This document shows, piece by piece, positions 42,284-50,281 of a DNA stretch of 64,000 nt. This DNA is from Sphaerisporangium siamense. GTDB taxonomy: Bacteria > Actinomycetota > Actinomycetes > Streptosporangiales > Streptosporangiaceae. Where the stretch lies: contig NZ_JACHND010000001.1 in assembly GCF_014205275.1 (NCBI RefSeq), positions 3,782,001-3,846,000 on the forward strand, written 5' to 3'. The translations under genes were made by a program, and so were the position numbers. The notes under the pieces were generated by a model. It saw nothing but the letters and a program-made list of their open reading frames with translations, was not told where the DNA came from and did no database searches. Position 1 is the stretch's first letter. Each line of letters starts with the position of its first letter.

Positions 42284-43974
42284 GCGGCCTCCTGGACCTC
42301 ACCTGGCGCCTGATCAAGGGCGGCGGGCGGCGAGGGACGCTGGGGTCGGCCCTCACCGTGGCGGCGGTCGCCGTCTCGACCGGCCTGCTGCTGTTCGCCG
42401 TGGCCGTCAACGTCGCCTTCGACGGGCGCGCCCAGCGCGCCGCCTGGCGCGAGCCCGTCGCCGCCACGGGCGCCCCGCGCGCGATCGAGGCGGTCCGCAC
42501 CCACTTCACCGGCGACCTGCCGGTCACCGTCGTCCATGTGGCGGTGCTCGACCCCGGCGTGCGCCCGCCCGCAGGGGTGTCCCGCCTGCCGGGGCCGGGC
42601 GAGACGCTGCTGTCGCCCGCGCTCGCCCGCGACCCCGCCGCGGCGCGCGGCGTCCCGGGGAAGGCCGTGGGGACGATCGGGGACGAGGCCCTGGCCCACC
42701 CCGACGAGCTGGTCGCGCTGGCCGGGCACGCGCCCGGCGACCCGGTGATGAAGGAGCGCTGGACCGGTGACTACCGGTTCGGAACGTCCGCCGTGAAGGT
42801 CTCCGGCTTCGCCGGAACGCAGAGCAACACCGCCGTCGGGTACCGGGTGCTCGCCGCGCTCGCCGGCGTGCTCATGATCGTGCCGCTGCTCGTGTTCGGG
42901 GGCGCGGCGGCACGGCTCACCGTCGCACGCCGCGACCAGCGGCTCGCCGCCCTGCGCCTGATCGGCGCGACGCCCGGCCAGGTGGTGGCGATGACCGTCG
43001 CCGAGGCCGTGATCACCGCCTTCGCCGGCGCGGTGCTGGGGCTGGTCCTCTACGCCGCCGCGGCTCCGTCCCTGCGGCGGATCGAGATCACCGGCGGCAC
43101 GTGGTTCGCCTCCGACATCTGGCCGGGCGTGCTGCCCGTGGCCGCCGTGCTGGTGGCGGTGCCGCTGCTGGTCGGCCTGTCGGCGGTCGCCGGCCTGCGC
43201 AGGGTCGTCGTCAGCCCGCTCGGCGTGGCCCGGCGCCAGACGCCGCCCGCGCTGCGGTTCGTGCGGGTCGTCGCGCTGGTGGCCGTCCTCGCCGCGGTGC
43301 CCGTCACGGGCATGGGCGCGCGGCTCGGCGTGATCCTCGCCGTGCTCGCGCTCGCGTTCCTCGCCCTCAACGCGGCCGGCGCGTGGGTGGTCGGCATGAT
43401 CGGCCGAATCGTGGCGGCGACCGCGCGCGGCCCGGCGCGCCTGCTGGCCGGGCGGCGGCTCACCGACGACCCCAAATCGGCCTGGCGCACGGTGAGCGGG
43501 GTGGCGATGACGGGCTTCGTCGCCGGGTTCGTCGGCCTGCTCACCCCGCCCGGGGACCTGGCCACCGACAAGATGACCGCCCTGCTGCTGCGGGACGTGC
43601 GCACCGGCACGCTGGTCGTCCTCGCCGTGTCGTTCCTGATCGCGATCGTCAGCGCGGGCGTCACGGCGGCGTCCTCGATCCTCGACCGCCGCCAGGCGTA
43701 CGCGCTGCTGCGCCTGGCGGGCACGCCGCTGGAGGTGCTCGACCGCGCCCGGCGCGTCGAGACGCTCCTGCCGCTCACCGTCATGGGAGGCGGCTCGATC
43801 GCCACCGGCCTGCTGTGCGCGACGCCCTTCGCCATCGGGGCCATGAGCGCGGCGGGGGCGGTCACGCTGCTGTGCTGCGTGGCCCTCGGCTTCGGCGGGG
43901 TCGTCGCGGCGGGCGCGCTGACCCGTCCCCTGCTCCGCTCGGTGGCCACCGACCCGGCGCCCCGCCCCGACTAG
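42280..43974 (+). CDS. FtsX-like ABC permease
   Basis: The protein has 564 residues from GTG 42280. An N-terminal membrane helix (LGSALTVAAVAVSTGLLLFA) is followed by an extracytoplasmic domain (residues 45-180) and two FtsX-type core bundles. The first begins at VLAALAGVLMIVPLLVFGGA with ARRDQRLAALRLIGATPGQV. The second bundle has DRRQAYALLRLAGTPLEVLD. The duplicated core is common in actinobacterial exporters of this type. Substrate unknown. Confidence 0.9.
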   Translation: MSGLLDLTWRLIKGGGRRGTLGSALTVAAVAVSTGLLLFAVAVNVAFDGRAQRAAWREPVAATGAPRAIEAVRTHFTGDLPVTVVHVAVLDPGVRPPAGVSRLPGPGETLLSPALARDPAAARGVPGKAVGTIGDEALAHPDELVALAGHAPGDPVMKERWTGDYRFGTSAVKVSGFAGTQSNTAVGYRVLAALAGVLMIVPLLVFGGAAARLTVARRDQRLAALRLIGATPGQVVAMTVAEAVITAFAGAVLGLVLYAAAAPSLRRIEITGGTWFASDIWPGVLPVAAVLVAVPLLVGLSAVAGLRRVVVSPLGVARRQTPPALRFVRVVALVAVLAAVPVTGMGARLGVILAVLALAFLALNAAGAWVVGMIGRIVAATARGPARLLAGRRLTDDPKSAWRTVSGVAMTGFVAGFVGLLTPPGDLATDKMTALLLRDVRTGTLVVLAVSFLIAIVSAGVTAASSILDRRQAYALLRLAGTPLEVLDRARRVETLLPLTVMGGGSIATGLLCATPFAIGAMSAAGAVTLLCCVALGFGGVVAAGALTRPLLRSVATDPAPRPD

Positions 43975-43986
43975 CCCGGCCCCGGG

Positions 43987-44886
43987 TCAGGCGCCGGGCG
44001 TGCCGTCCAGCAGCACGTCGCACAGGGCGTCGGTGATGGGCATCCCGGTGACCTCCTCGATCAGCAGGAAGCCGCCCTCGGGGTTGACCTCCAGGAACAC
44101 GTAGTGGTCCTCGGGCGTCAGCGTCAGGTCGATCGTCCCGAAGGACAGGCCGAGGTGCGCCATGACGCCGAGGCAGCGCGCCCGCACCTCCTCGGGGAGG
44201 TCGTGGGCGCGCAGCCGTCGTACGCTCCGCGGCGAGTGGATCTCGGTGGCGAACACGCGGGAGCCGGTGACGATCACCCGCAGCGCCAGCCTGCGCAGCA
44301 CCCGCGCCTGCGCGACCAAGGGGAAGGGGCCCGTGCCCGCGGGGTCGGTGAGCACGGGCGCCTCCTCCTCCGGCACGGGCGGCGGCTCGCTCACGTCCCA
44401 CGGGCGGTCGAGCACCCGGGCCACGATCTGCCCGTGATGGGCCAGGTAGAAGTCCAGCAGCTCCTCGTGGTCGGTGCTGATCAGCGTGGACGGCAGCTCG
44501 AAGCCCGCGCGGCCCGCCACCGAGAGCTGGTACAGCTTGCGCTGGGCCCTGCGGATCGCCGCGCGCGTGGCCGGCACGGCCAGGCAGTCCAGGGTGTCCC
44601 ACACGTCGGAGGCGAACCCGTCCTGCTGGGTGCTGCCCTCGACGGGCGGCCCGGGACGCCGGAACCACACCGAGGTGAGCCGGTCGAGGTCCACGCGCCG
44701 TCCGGCGGCGAGGAGCACGCGCCGCGCCGTGCCGGAATGGTCCAGCGTGACGGACAGGCGCGCGGCGCCGGGGAACCATCCCGGCTCTAAGACGAGCGCG
44801 TCGGCCCCCCGCCCGACGAGGGCGCGCGCCACGTGCCGCGCCTGGGTGTCGCCATCCTCGGTGAGGATGAGCACCGTACTACTCAT
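43987..44886 (-). CDS. ATP-grasp ligase, MvdD/RimK-like
   Basis: The protein has 299 residues from ATG 44886. The N-terminal pre-ATP-grasp part (VLILTEDGDTQARHVARALV, LTSVWFRRPGPP) has the SVWxRRP landmark of graspetide (microviridin-type) maturases and their relatives. The ATP-grasp core has LSFGTIDLTLTPEDHYVFLE and VNPEGGFLLIEEVTGMPITD, with the Mg-binding Asp, Glu and Asn in D..E.N arrangement. It would form amide or ester bonds between carboxylates and amino or hydroxyl groups. No precursor peptide gene or transporter specific to it was found next to it, so RiPP maturation is only a possibility. Confidence 0.75.
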   Translation of the reverse strand: MSSTVLILTEDGDTQARHVARALVGRGADALVLEPGWFPGAARLSVTLDHSGTARRVLLAAGRRVDLDRLTSVWFRRPGPPVEGSTQQDGFASDVWDTLDCLAVPATRAAIRRAQRKLYQLSVAGRAGFELPSTLISTDHEELLDFYLAHHGQIVARVLDRPWDVSEPPPVPEEEAPVLTDPAGTGPFPLVAQARVLRRLALRVIVTGSRVFATEIHSPRSVRRLRAHDLPEEVRARCLGVMAHLGLSFGTIDLTLTPEDHYVFLEVNPEGGFLLIEEVTGMPITDALCDVLLDGTPGA

Positions 44887-45105
44887 GTCCCGATCTCCAC
44901 TCGTGCCCGAGGATCGGGGGCGGCCCGCCTCGGCGTTCCATGGACGGTTCACGATGACGCGCGGCACTTGATCACGGCTTGTCGGCGCGGCGGGGCGACT
45001 TGCGGATGGCTTGGAGCACTACGCGACCGGTGCGCGCCGATCTATTCCAGATAAAACCTGTAGGGATAGTTGTAAAGTTCGGCCCACGGGATTACCGTGG
45101 GGAAC

Positions 45106-45252
45106 GTGAACCGCGCCGCCTACCTGACCACTCGCCGGCACGTCGATCTCTGCAGGGTCACCGGTTCTCTCTGTCACGCCGAGACGCCCACCGGCCGATC
45201 GACGACGACAGGAGAAGACCATGCAGGAGTTGTGGTACACCCGAGCCCCTGA
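45106..45252 (+). CDS. Cysteine-containing leader peptide (sulfur-regulation type)
   Basis: GTG 45106 is preceded by GGGGAAC. The 48-residue frame contains LTTRRHVDLCRVTGSLCH, matching the actinobacterial leader-peptide pattern RRHVDLxRVxSxLC found ahead of cysteine and sulfonate genes. Cys codons are at positions 16 and 23. In this leader family slow translation of Cys codons is thought to control the downstream gene. Here the frame does not stop after the Cys motif but runs through the ribosome site and 32 nt into the next gene, ending at 45252. The true initiation codon could be another GTG-like codon close by. Confidence 0.7.
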   Translation: MNRAAYLTTRRHVDLCRVTGSLCHAETPTGRSTTTGEDHAGVVVHPSP

Positions 45253-46228
45253 GCCCACCGCGACCGGCATCGCCGCCGATCTCGGCTGGCTCGACGACGA
45301 GTTCGCCCCCGAGGGCATCGCCGTGCGCCCCTTCAGAGAGACCACCGGTCTCGACGGGCACGCGGGCGGCCCGCTGCGGACGCTGCTCCACGAGAGCGGC
45401 AACGTCCCCGCCCTGTGGGCCCGCTCGCGCGGCGCCTCGTCCCGGCTCGTCGCCCTGGCCTGGGCCGAGACGCCGCAGGTGATACTCACCCGTGCCCACG
45501 TCACCATCCGCGAGCCCGAGGATCTGCGCGGGCGCCGCCTCGGCCTGCCCCTGCGTCCGGACGTCCCGGTGGACGTCGAACGCGCCACGGCCCTGCGCGG
45601 CCTGCGCAACGCCCTCTGGGCCGGCGGCCTCACGCTCAACGACGTCCACCTGATCGACGTCCCCGTCACGCCCGGCGCGGCGGCCCCCGAGCTCGACGCG
45701 CTGGCCCGTGGCGAGGTGGACGCGGTCTACGTCGGGAACGCGGCCGTCCTGCACGCCGCCGAGACCCGCGGCCTGCCGGTCGCGATCGACCTCGGCGTCC
45801 ATCCCGACAAGCGTGTCAGGGTCAACGACGCCACGCTCAGGCTCATCACCGTCGACCAACTGCTGCTGGACATCCGGCCCGACGTCGTCGCCCGCTTCCT
45901 GCGGGTGCTCCTCGACGCCGCCGACTGGGCCGCCGCCTACCCGCGGCAGGCCGTCCTGCTGGCCGGCGAGAACGACGACGGCGCGCCCGGCCGGCGCACG
46001 CCGCCGCAGCGCACGCCCGGCTCCGGCTGGGACGCGCCGCCGCCCGGCCTGGCCGACCTGCGGGTCGACCTGTCGGCCGAGCGTCTCGGCCTGCTCGCCG
46101 AGCAGGAGCGCTTCCTGCGGTCGCACGGCTTCCTGGAGTCCGCCGTGGACGTCCACGGCTGGGCCGACGACACGGCGCTCGCCGCCGCCCATGCGGGCCG
46201 CCGCTCCTACCAGGAGCAGACCGTGTGA
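45221..46228 (+). CDS. Substrate-binding-like / DszB-like protein without Cys or internal Met
   Basis: The protein has 335 residues from ATG 45221, with AGGAGAAG upstream. The fold is of the SsuA/TauA/NrtA type (TRAHVTIREPEDLRGRRLGL, LARGEVDAVYVGNAAVLHAA, RLITVDQLLLDIRPDVVARF). There is no signal peptide or lipobox, so it stays in the cytoplasm, as does the sulfinate desulfinase DszB of the same fold. The protein contains no cysteine, and only the initiator methionine. The catalytic Cys of DszB is therefore absent, and desulfinase activity by that mechanism is unlikely. No permease or ATPase gene is adjacent. Control by the preceding cysteine leader implies expression under sulfur limitation. 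Confidence 0.75.
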   Translation: MQELWYTRAPEPTATGIAADLGWLDDEFAPEGIAVRPFRETTGLDGHAGGPLRTLLHESGNVPALWARSRGASSRLVALAWAETPQVILTRAHVTIREPEDLRGRRLGLPLRPDVPVDVERATALRGLRNALWAGGLTLNDVHLIDVPVTPGAAAPELDALARGEVDAVYVGNAAVLHAAETRGLPVAIDLGVHPDKRVRVNDATLRLITVDQLLLDIRPDVVARFLRVLLDAADWAAAYPRQAVLLAGENDDGAPGRRTPPQRTPGSGWDAPPPGLADLRVDLSAERLGLLAEQERFLRSHGFLESAVDVHGWADDTALAAAHAGRRSYQEQTV

Positions 46229-46235
46229 CGCGCAC

Positions 46236-46257
46236 GCGCGGGCCCGCGGGCCCGCGC
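46236..46257. terminator. Perfect GC palindrome after the substrate-binding-like gene
   Basis: This is a 22-bp perfect palindrome made only of G and C. It begins GCGCGGGCCCG and lies 8 nt after the stop at 46228. It has no T-tract. It is probably an I-shaped terminator. Confidence 0.5.
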
Positions 46258-46316
46258 CCACGAGCCGGTACGGCGAAGAGCGGGGCGCGCTCAGAGGATG
46301 GCTCGCCGTACCATCC

Positions 46317-46372
46317 GGGGCACCGGTGGGGGAGGACGTTTCGGGGTTGGCCGCCCTCCCTCCCGGTGCCCC
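46317..46372 (-). terminator. Hairpin downstream of the ArsR-SRPBCC gene
   Basis: GGGGCACCGG at 46317-46326 pairs perfectly with CCGGTGCCCC at 46363-46372. Partly pairing purine and pyrimidine stretches lie inside. It begins 6 nt beyond the stop codon of the minus-strand gene. Confidence 0.5.
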
Positions 46373-46378
46373 ACCACG

Positions 46379-47194
46379 TCATCCGCCCTGAGACGCCGCC
46401 TCCTTCTCCGGGGCCGGCGGCGTCCGTTCGGTCTCCAGCAGGGTCTTGAGGTCGGCGAGGATGCGCGGCCAGCCCTGCGACACCCCTTCGAGCACCTTGC
46501 TCCCGGGGTCGAACCCGTCGTGGACGACGGTCAGCTTGACCATCCCGTCGACCGGCTCGATGTCGAACGTGACCTTGGAGCGCCGCTCGGACGCCCACGT
46601 GCCGAACATCTCCTCCGCCACGTCGTGCGCCTTGGCGAACTCCGGCGTGAAGGTGTGCCAGGTGTAGGACAGGCGCCGGTAGGGGTCCGACTCCAGGACG
46701 ACTTGTTCGGGATCGGCCATCGTGACGCCGGACTCCCGCCAGACCACCGCGGATCCGGTCTTCCATTCGGACTCGAAGGTCACCCCCCAGTACCGCCGGG
46801 TGAAGGCGGGCTCGGTCAGCGCCTGCCAGAGGCGCTCGGGCGTGGTGTTGATGTAGGTCGTGTAGACGAACTCGGGCTTGCTCATCGGCTCCTGCTCCAA
46901 TGCCTTCTTCAGGTCGGCGAGCGCGTGCACGCGGTGGCGGTCGTACCGGTCGATCCAGCGCTCGGCCACGGCGTTGATGGGCGCCGCGTTGAGGTAGTGC
47001 AGCTTCTCCCGCCCCCGCCACACCGTGGTCACGAGGTTCGCCTCCTGCAGCACGGCCAGATGCTTGCTGACGGCCTGCCGGGTCATGTCCAGGCCCGCGC
47101 AGAGCTCCCGCAGCGTCTGGCCGTTGCGCGCGTTCAGGCCGTCCAGCAACCGCCGCCGGCTGGGGTCGGCCAGCGCCTTGAACACCTCGTCCAT
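46379..47194 (-). CDS. ArsR-type repressor fused to SRPBCC (AHSA1-like) domain
   Basis: The protein has 271 residues from ATG 47194; GAGGTGG is close upstream, and ATG 47215 is an alternative start. Residues 1-90 are an ArsR winged helix (VFKALADPSRRRLLDGLNAR, GLDMTRQAVSKHLAVLQEAN). It lacks the Cys metal-sensing pair of ArsR/SmtB. Residues 105-255 are an SRPBCC/AHSA1 domain (FVYTTYINTTPERLWQALTE, RRYWGVTFESEWKTGS). The two are usually neighbouring genes, and here they are one frame. An internal ATG (MSKPEF) marks the joint. It probably represses its own gene through the two operators upstream and may bind a hydrophobic ligand in the SRPBCC pocket. Confidence 0.88.
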   Translation of the reverse strand: MDEVFKALADPSRRRLLDGLNARNGQTLRELCAGLDMTRQAVSKHLAVLQEANLVTTVWRGREKLHYLNAAPINAVAERWIDRYDRHRVHALADLKKALEQEPMSKPEFVYTTYINTTPERLWQALTEPAFTRRYWGVTFESEWKTGSAVVWRESGVTMADPEQVVLESDPYRRLSYTWHTFTPEFAKAHDVAEEMFGTWASERRSKVTFDIEPVDGMVKLTVVHDGFDPGSKVLEGVSQGWPRILADLKTLLETERTPPAPEKEAASQGG

Positions 47195-47211
47195 CTCGCC
47201 ACCTCTGATAT

Positions 47212-47256
47212 GCAACCATCAGGCTGCATGTTCACCATAGGCAGCCATACGGTTGC
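47212..47256. promoter_or_regulatory. Twin 16-bp operators of the ArsR-SRPBCC gene
   Basis: Two imperfect palindromes are present: GCAACC-ATCA-GGCTGC (47212-47227) and GCAGCC-ATAC-GGTTGC (47241-47256). The second is the reverse complement of the first except for the central four bases. The centres are 29 bp apart, close to three helical turns. They lie 18-62 bp upstream of ATG 47194 and 111-155 bp before lutA. The consensus GCARCC-N4-GGYTGC fits an ArsR-family dimer site. Confidence 0.65.
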
Positions 47257-47366
47257 ATGTCAACGCGCCGCCCCGGCGGGGAAGTGTCCTGACAAGGGGT
47301 CGCGTGCGGGGAACAGTAGGGTCGGACCGTGATCGACCGGAGGCGGTCCGCGGGAAGGAGGCGGCG

Positions 47367-48143
47367 GTGCGGGTCGGGTTGTTCGTGACCTGTGTGAACG
47401 ACACCTTGTTCCCCGAGACGGGGAAGGCGGTCGTGACGCTTCTGCGGCGGCTCGGGTGCGCGGTGGAGTTCCCCGAGGGGCAGACGTGCTGCGGGCAGAT
47501 GCACGTGAACACCGGGTACCGCGACGAGGGCCTGCGGCTGGCGCGCCGCTTCCTGGAGGTCTTCGCGGGGTACGACGCCGTGGTGGTCCCGTCCGGGTCG
47601 TGCGCGGCCATGGTGCGCGAGCAGTACCCGAAGCTCGCGGCGGGCATGGGCGCGGCGCGGCCGGGCGCCTTCGCGGGCGCGCACCGCGGACGCACGCGGT
47701 TCGCCGAGGCGGTGGCCGCGGTGACGCCCCGGGTGTACGACCTCTCGGAGTTCCTCGTGGACGTCCTCGGCCGCACCGACGTAGGCGCATATTTCCCGCA
47801 CCGGGTGACATATCACCCGACGTGCCACTCGCTGCGCGGCCTGCGCGTCGGCGACCGCCCCACCCGGCTCCTGCGGGCCGTGCGCGGCCTCGAACTCGTC
47901 CCCCTCCCCGCCGCCGACGAGTGCTGCGGCTTCGGCGGCACGTTCGCCGTCAAGAACGCGGCCGTCTCCGCGGCGATGTGCGCGGACAAGGTCGCCGGCG
48001 TCGAGGCCACGGGCGCGGAGGTCCTGTGCGCGGCCGACAACTCCTGCCTCATGCACATCGGCGGCACGCTGAGCCGGCTGCGCACCGGCGTGCGGGTGAT
48101 GCACCTGGCCGAGATCCTCGCCGCGACGGAGGAGGACCGGTGA
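47367..48143 (+). CDS. lutA: L-lactate utilisation protein LutA
   Basis: The protein has 258 residues from GTG 47367 with AAGGAG 6 nt upstream. Two CCG (cysteine-rich) domains carry the Fe-S ligands EGQTCCGQM (about 40) and DECCGFGGTF (about 195), as in the glycolate oxidase GlcF family. It is part of the LutABC complex that oxidises L-lactate to pyruvate without LldD. The stop overlaps lutB by 4 nt. No LutR-type GntR regulator is next to it. Confidence 0.93.
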   Translation: MRVGLFVTCVNDTLFPETGKAVVTLLRRLGCAVEFPEGQTCCGQMHVNTGYRDEGLRLARRFLEVFAGYDAVVVPSGSCAAMVREQYPKLAAGMGAARPGAFAGAHRGRTRFAEAVAAVTPRVYDLSEFLVDVLGRTDVGAYFPHRVTYHPTCHSLRGLRVGDRPTRLLRAVRGLELVPLPAADECCGFGGTFAVKNAAVSAAMCADKVAGVEATGAEVLCAADNSCLMHIGGTLSRLRTGVRVMHLAEILAATEEDR

Positions 48144-49558
48144 GCGGCACGTTCCTCGGGATGCCCGCGTTCCCGCGCAACGCCGAGAAGGCCCTGCTGA
48201 ACTCGCAACTGCGGTTCAACCTCCGCAACGCCACCCACACCATCCGGGCCCGCCGGGCCGCCGTCGTCGACGAGCTCCCCGACTGGGAGCGGCTCCGCGC
48301 GGCCGGCAAGGCGATCAAGGACGACGCGCTGCGCAACCTCGACCGCTACCTGGTGCAGGCGGAGGAGGCCGTGACCAGGGCGGGCGGCCACGTCCACTGG
48401 GCCGCCGACGCCGCCGAGGCGGGCCGGCTCGTCGCCGACCTGGTCAGGGCGACCGGCGAGACCGAGGTGGTGAAGGTCAAGTCGATGGCCACCCAGGAGA
48501 TCGGCCTCAACGAGATCCTGAGGGACGCGGGCATCGTCGCCGCCGAGACCGACCTCGCCGAACTGATCGTGCAGCTCGGCGACGACCTGCCTTCGCACAT
48601 CCTCGTGCCCGCGATCCACAGGAACCGCGCGGAGATCCGCGAGATCTTCCGGGAGCGCATGGCCGACTGGGGCCGGCCCGCGCCGCCGGACCTGACCGAC
48701 GATCCCGCCGCGCTGGCCGAGGCCGCCCGCCGCCACCTGCGCGAGCGGTTCCTGACGGCCGAGGTCGGCATCTCGGGGGCGAACTTCCTGATCGCCGAGA
48801 CCGGCACGCTGGTGGTGCTGGAGTCGGAGGGCAACGGCCGCATGTGCCTGACGCTGCCCCGCACGCTGATCAGCGTGGTCGGCATCGAGAAGGTGCTGCC
48901 CACCTGGCGCGACCTGGAGGTGTTCCTCCAGCTCCTGCCGAGGAGCTCCACGGGGGAGCGGATGAACCCCTACACCTCCACCTGGACGGGCGCGGCCGAG
49001 GGCCAGGAGTTCCACCTGATCCTGCTGGACAACGGCCGGACGAACGCGCTGGCCGACGAGATCGGGCGCCAGGCCCTGCGCTGCATCCGCTGCTCGGCGT
49101 GCCTCAACGTCTGCCCGGTGTACGAGCGGGTCGGCGGGCACGCGTACGGCTCGGTCTATCCGGGGCCGATCGGGGCGATCCTCACCCCGCTGCTGCGCGG
49201 CACGGCGACCGACCTCGACGCCTCCCTGCCGTACGCCTCCAGCCTGTGCGGCGCCTGCTACGACGTGTGCCCGGTCGCCATCGACATCCCCGAGGTGCTC
49301 GTCCACCTGCGCGCCAAGGGGCCGCATCCCCCGGCGGAGCGGCTCGGCATGAAGGCCGTGGGCTGGACGCTGAACCGCCCGGCCCGGCTGCGGCTGGCCC
49401 AGCGCGCCGCCTCGCGCCTGCGCCGGCTCGTACCCAGGCGGCGCCTGCCCGGCCCCGGCGCGGCCTGGACGGACACCCGGGACGTCCCGGCCGTCCCCGA
49501 GGAGTCGTTCCGCGCGTGGTGGCGGCGGACCGAGGGACGCGAAGGAGGGGCCCGGTGA
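48140..49558 (+). CDS. lutB: L-lactate utilisation protein LutB
   Basis: The protein has 472 residues from GTG 48140. An N-terminal LUD domain (VKVKSMATQEIGLNEILRDA, GISGANFLIAETGTLVVLES) is followed by two 4Fe-4S motifs, CIRCSACLNVCPVY (about 315) and CGACYDVCPVAI (about 372). The basic C-terminal tail (RLRRLVPRRRLPGPG) is common in actinobacterial LutB. It carries electrons from lactate together with LutA and LutC. Overlaps of 4 nt at both ends show tight coupling. Confidence 0.94.
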   Translation: MSGTFLGMPAFPRNAEKALLNSQLRFNLRNATHTIRARRAAVVDELPDWERLRAAGKAIKDDALRNLDRYLVQAEEAVTRAGGHVHWAADAAEAGRLVADLVRATGETEVVKVKSMATQEIGLNEILRDAGIVAAETDLAELIVQLGDDLPSHILVPAIHRNRAEIREIFRERMADWGRPAPPDLTDDPAALAEAARRHLRERFLTAEVGISGANFLIAETGTLVVLESEGNGRMCLTLPRTLISVVGIEKVLPTWRDLEVFLQLLPRSSTGERMNPYTSTWTGAAEGQEFHLILLDNGRTNALADEIGRQALRCIRCSACLNVCPVYERVGGHAYGSVYPGPIGAILTPLLRGTATDLDASLPYASSLCGACYDVCPVAIDIPEVLVHLRAKGPHPPAERLGMKAVGWTLNRPARLRLAQRAASRLRRLVPRRRLPGPGAAWTDTRDVPAVPEESFRAWWRRTEGREGGAR

Positions 49559-50166
49559 GTTCGCGGGAGCGGATCCTGGCGCGCGTCCGCGCGGCCGTGG
49601 CGGGCGCGCCGCCCGTGCGGGTCGAGCGCGACCACCGCACGGCCGGTCACGGGCCCGGGGACGCCGGGCTGTTCGCCGAGCGGGTCCGCGACTACCGGGC
49701 CGCGGTCCACGTCGTCCCCGCCGATCAGGTGGCGGACGCGGTCGCCCGCGCGCTGGCGGAGCGCGGGGCGCGGCGGGTGGTCGTCCCCGACGGTCTTCCC
49801 GAGGAGTGGCTGCCCGCGGGACTGGAGCGGCTGCGGGACGACCCGCCGCTCGGCGCGGCGGCGCTGGACGCGGCGGACGGGGTGATCACCGGCTGCGCGG
49901 TCGCCATCGCGGAGACGGGCACGATCGTCCTGGACACCGGCCCGGGCCAGGGCCGCAGGGCGCTCACCCTGGTTCCGGACTACCACCTGTGCGTGGTCCC
50001 GGCCGCGCGGATCGTCCCCGCCGTCCCCGACGCGGTGGCCCGCCTCGACCCGTCCCGTCCCCTGACGTGGATCAGCGGTCCGTCCGCGACCAGCGACATC
50101 GAGTTGAACCGGGTCGAGGGGGTTCACGGCCCGCGCACGCTCGACGTCGTGGTCGCCGCCGGCTGA
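49555..50166 (+). CDS. lutC: L-lactate utilisation protein LutC
   Basis: The protein has 203 residues from GTG 49555. It is a LUD domain with GVITGCAVAIAETGTIVLDT, GRRALTLVPDYHLCVVPAAR and the final SGPSATSDIELNRVEGVHGP, the YkgG/LutC signature. It completes the lutABC operon. Confidence 0.94.
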   Translation: MSSRERILARVRAAVAGAPPVRVERDHRTAGHGPGDAGLFAERVRDYRAAVHVVPADQVADAVARALAERGARRVVVPDGLPEEWLPAGLERLRDDPPLGAAALDAADGVITGCAVAIAETGTIVLDTGPGQGRRALTLVPDYHLCVVPAARIVPAVPDAVARLDPSRPLTWISGPSATSDIELNRVEGVHGPRTLDVVVAAG

Positions 50167-50281
50167 TCGCACCCCGCCGCACCGGCGCTCCGTCGCGGCC
50201 CCGTAAAGAATGACATTCCACCACTTGAACCGGAGTTGAGTACTTGATACGTTTTTGAACACCTGAAGAGGGGGCGAGCGG

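Noticed and set aside
47253-47366. Longer N-terminus for LutA
   Set aside because: GTG 47367 has AAGGAG at ideal distance and fits the family start; the extension has no similarity.
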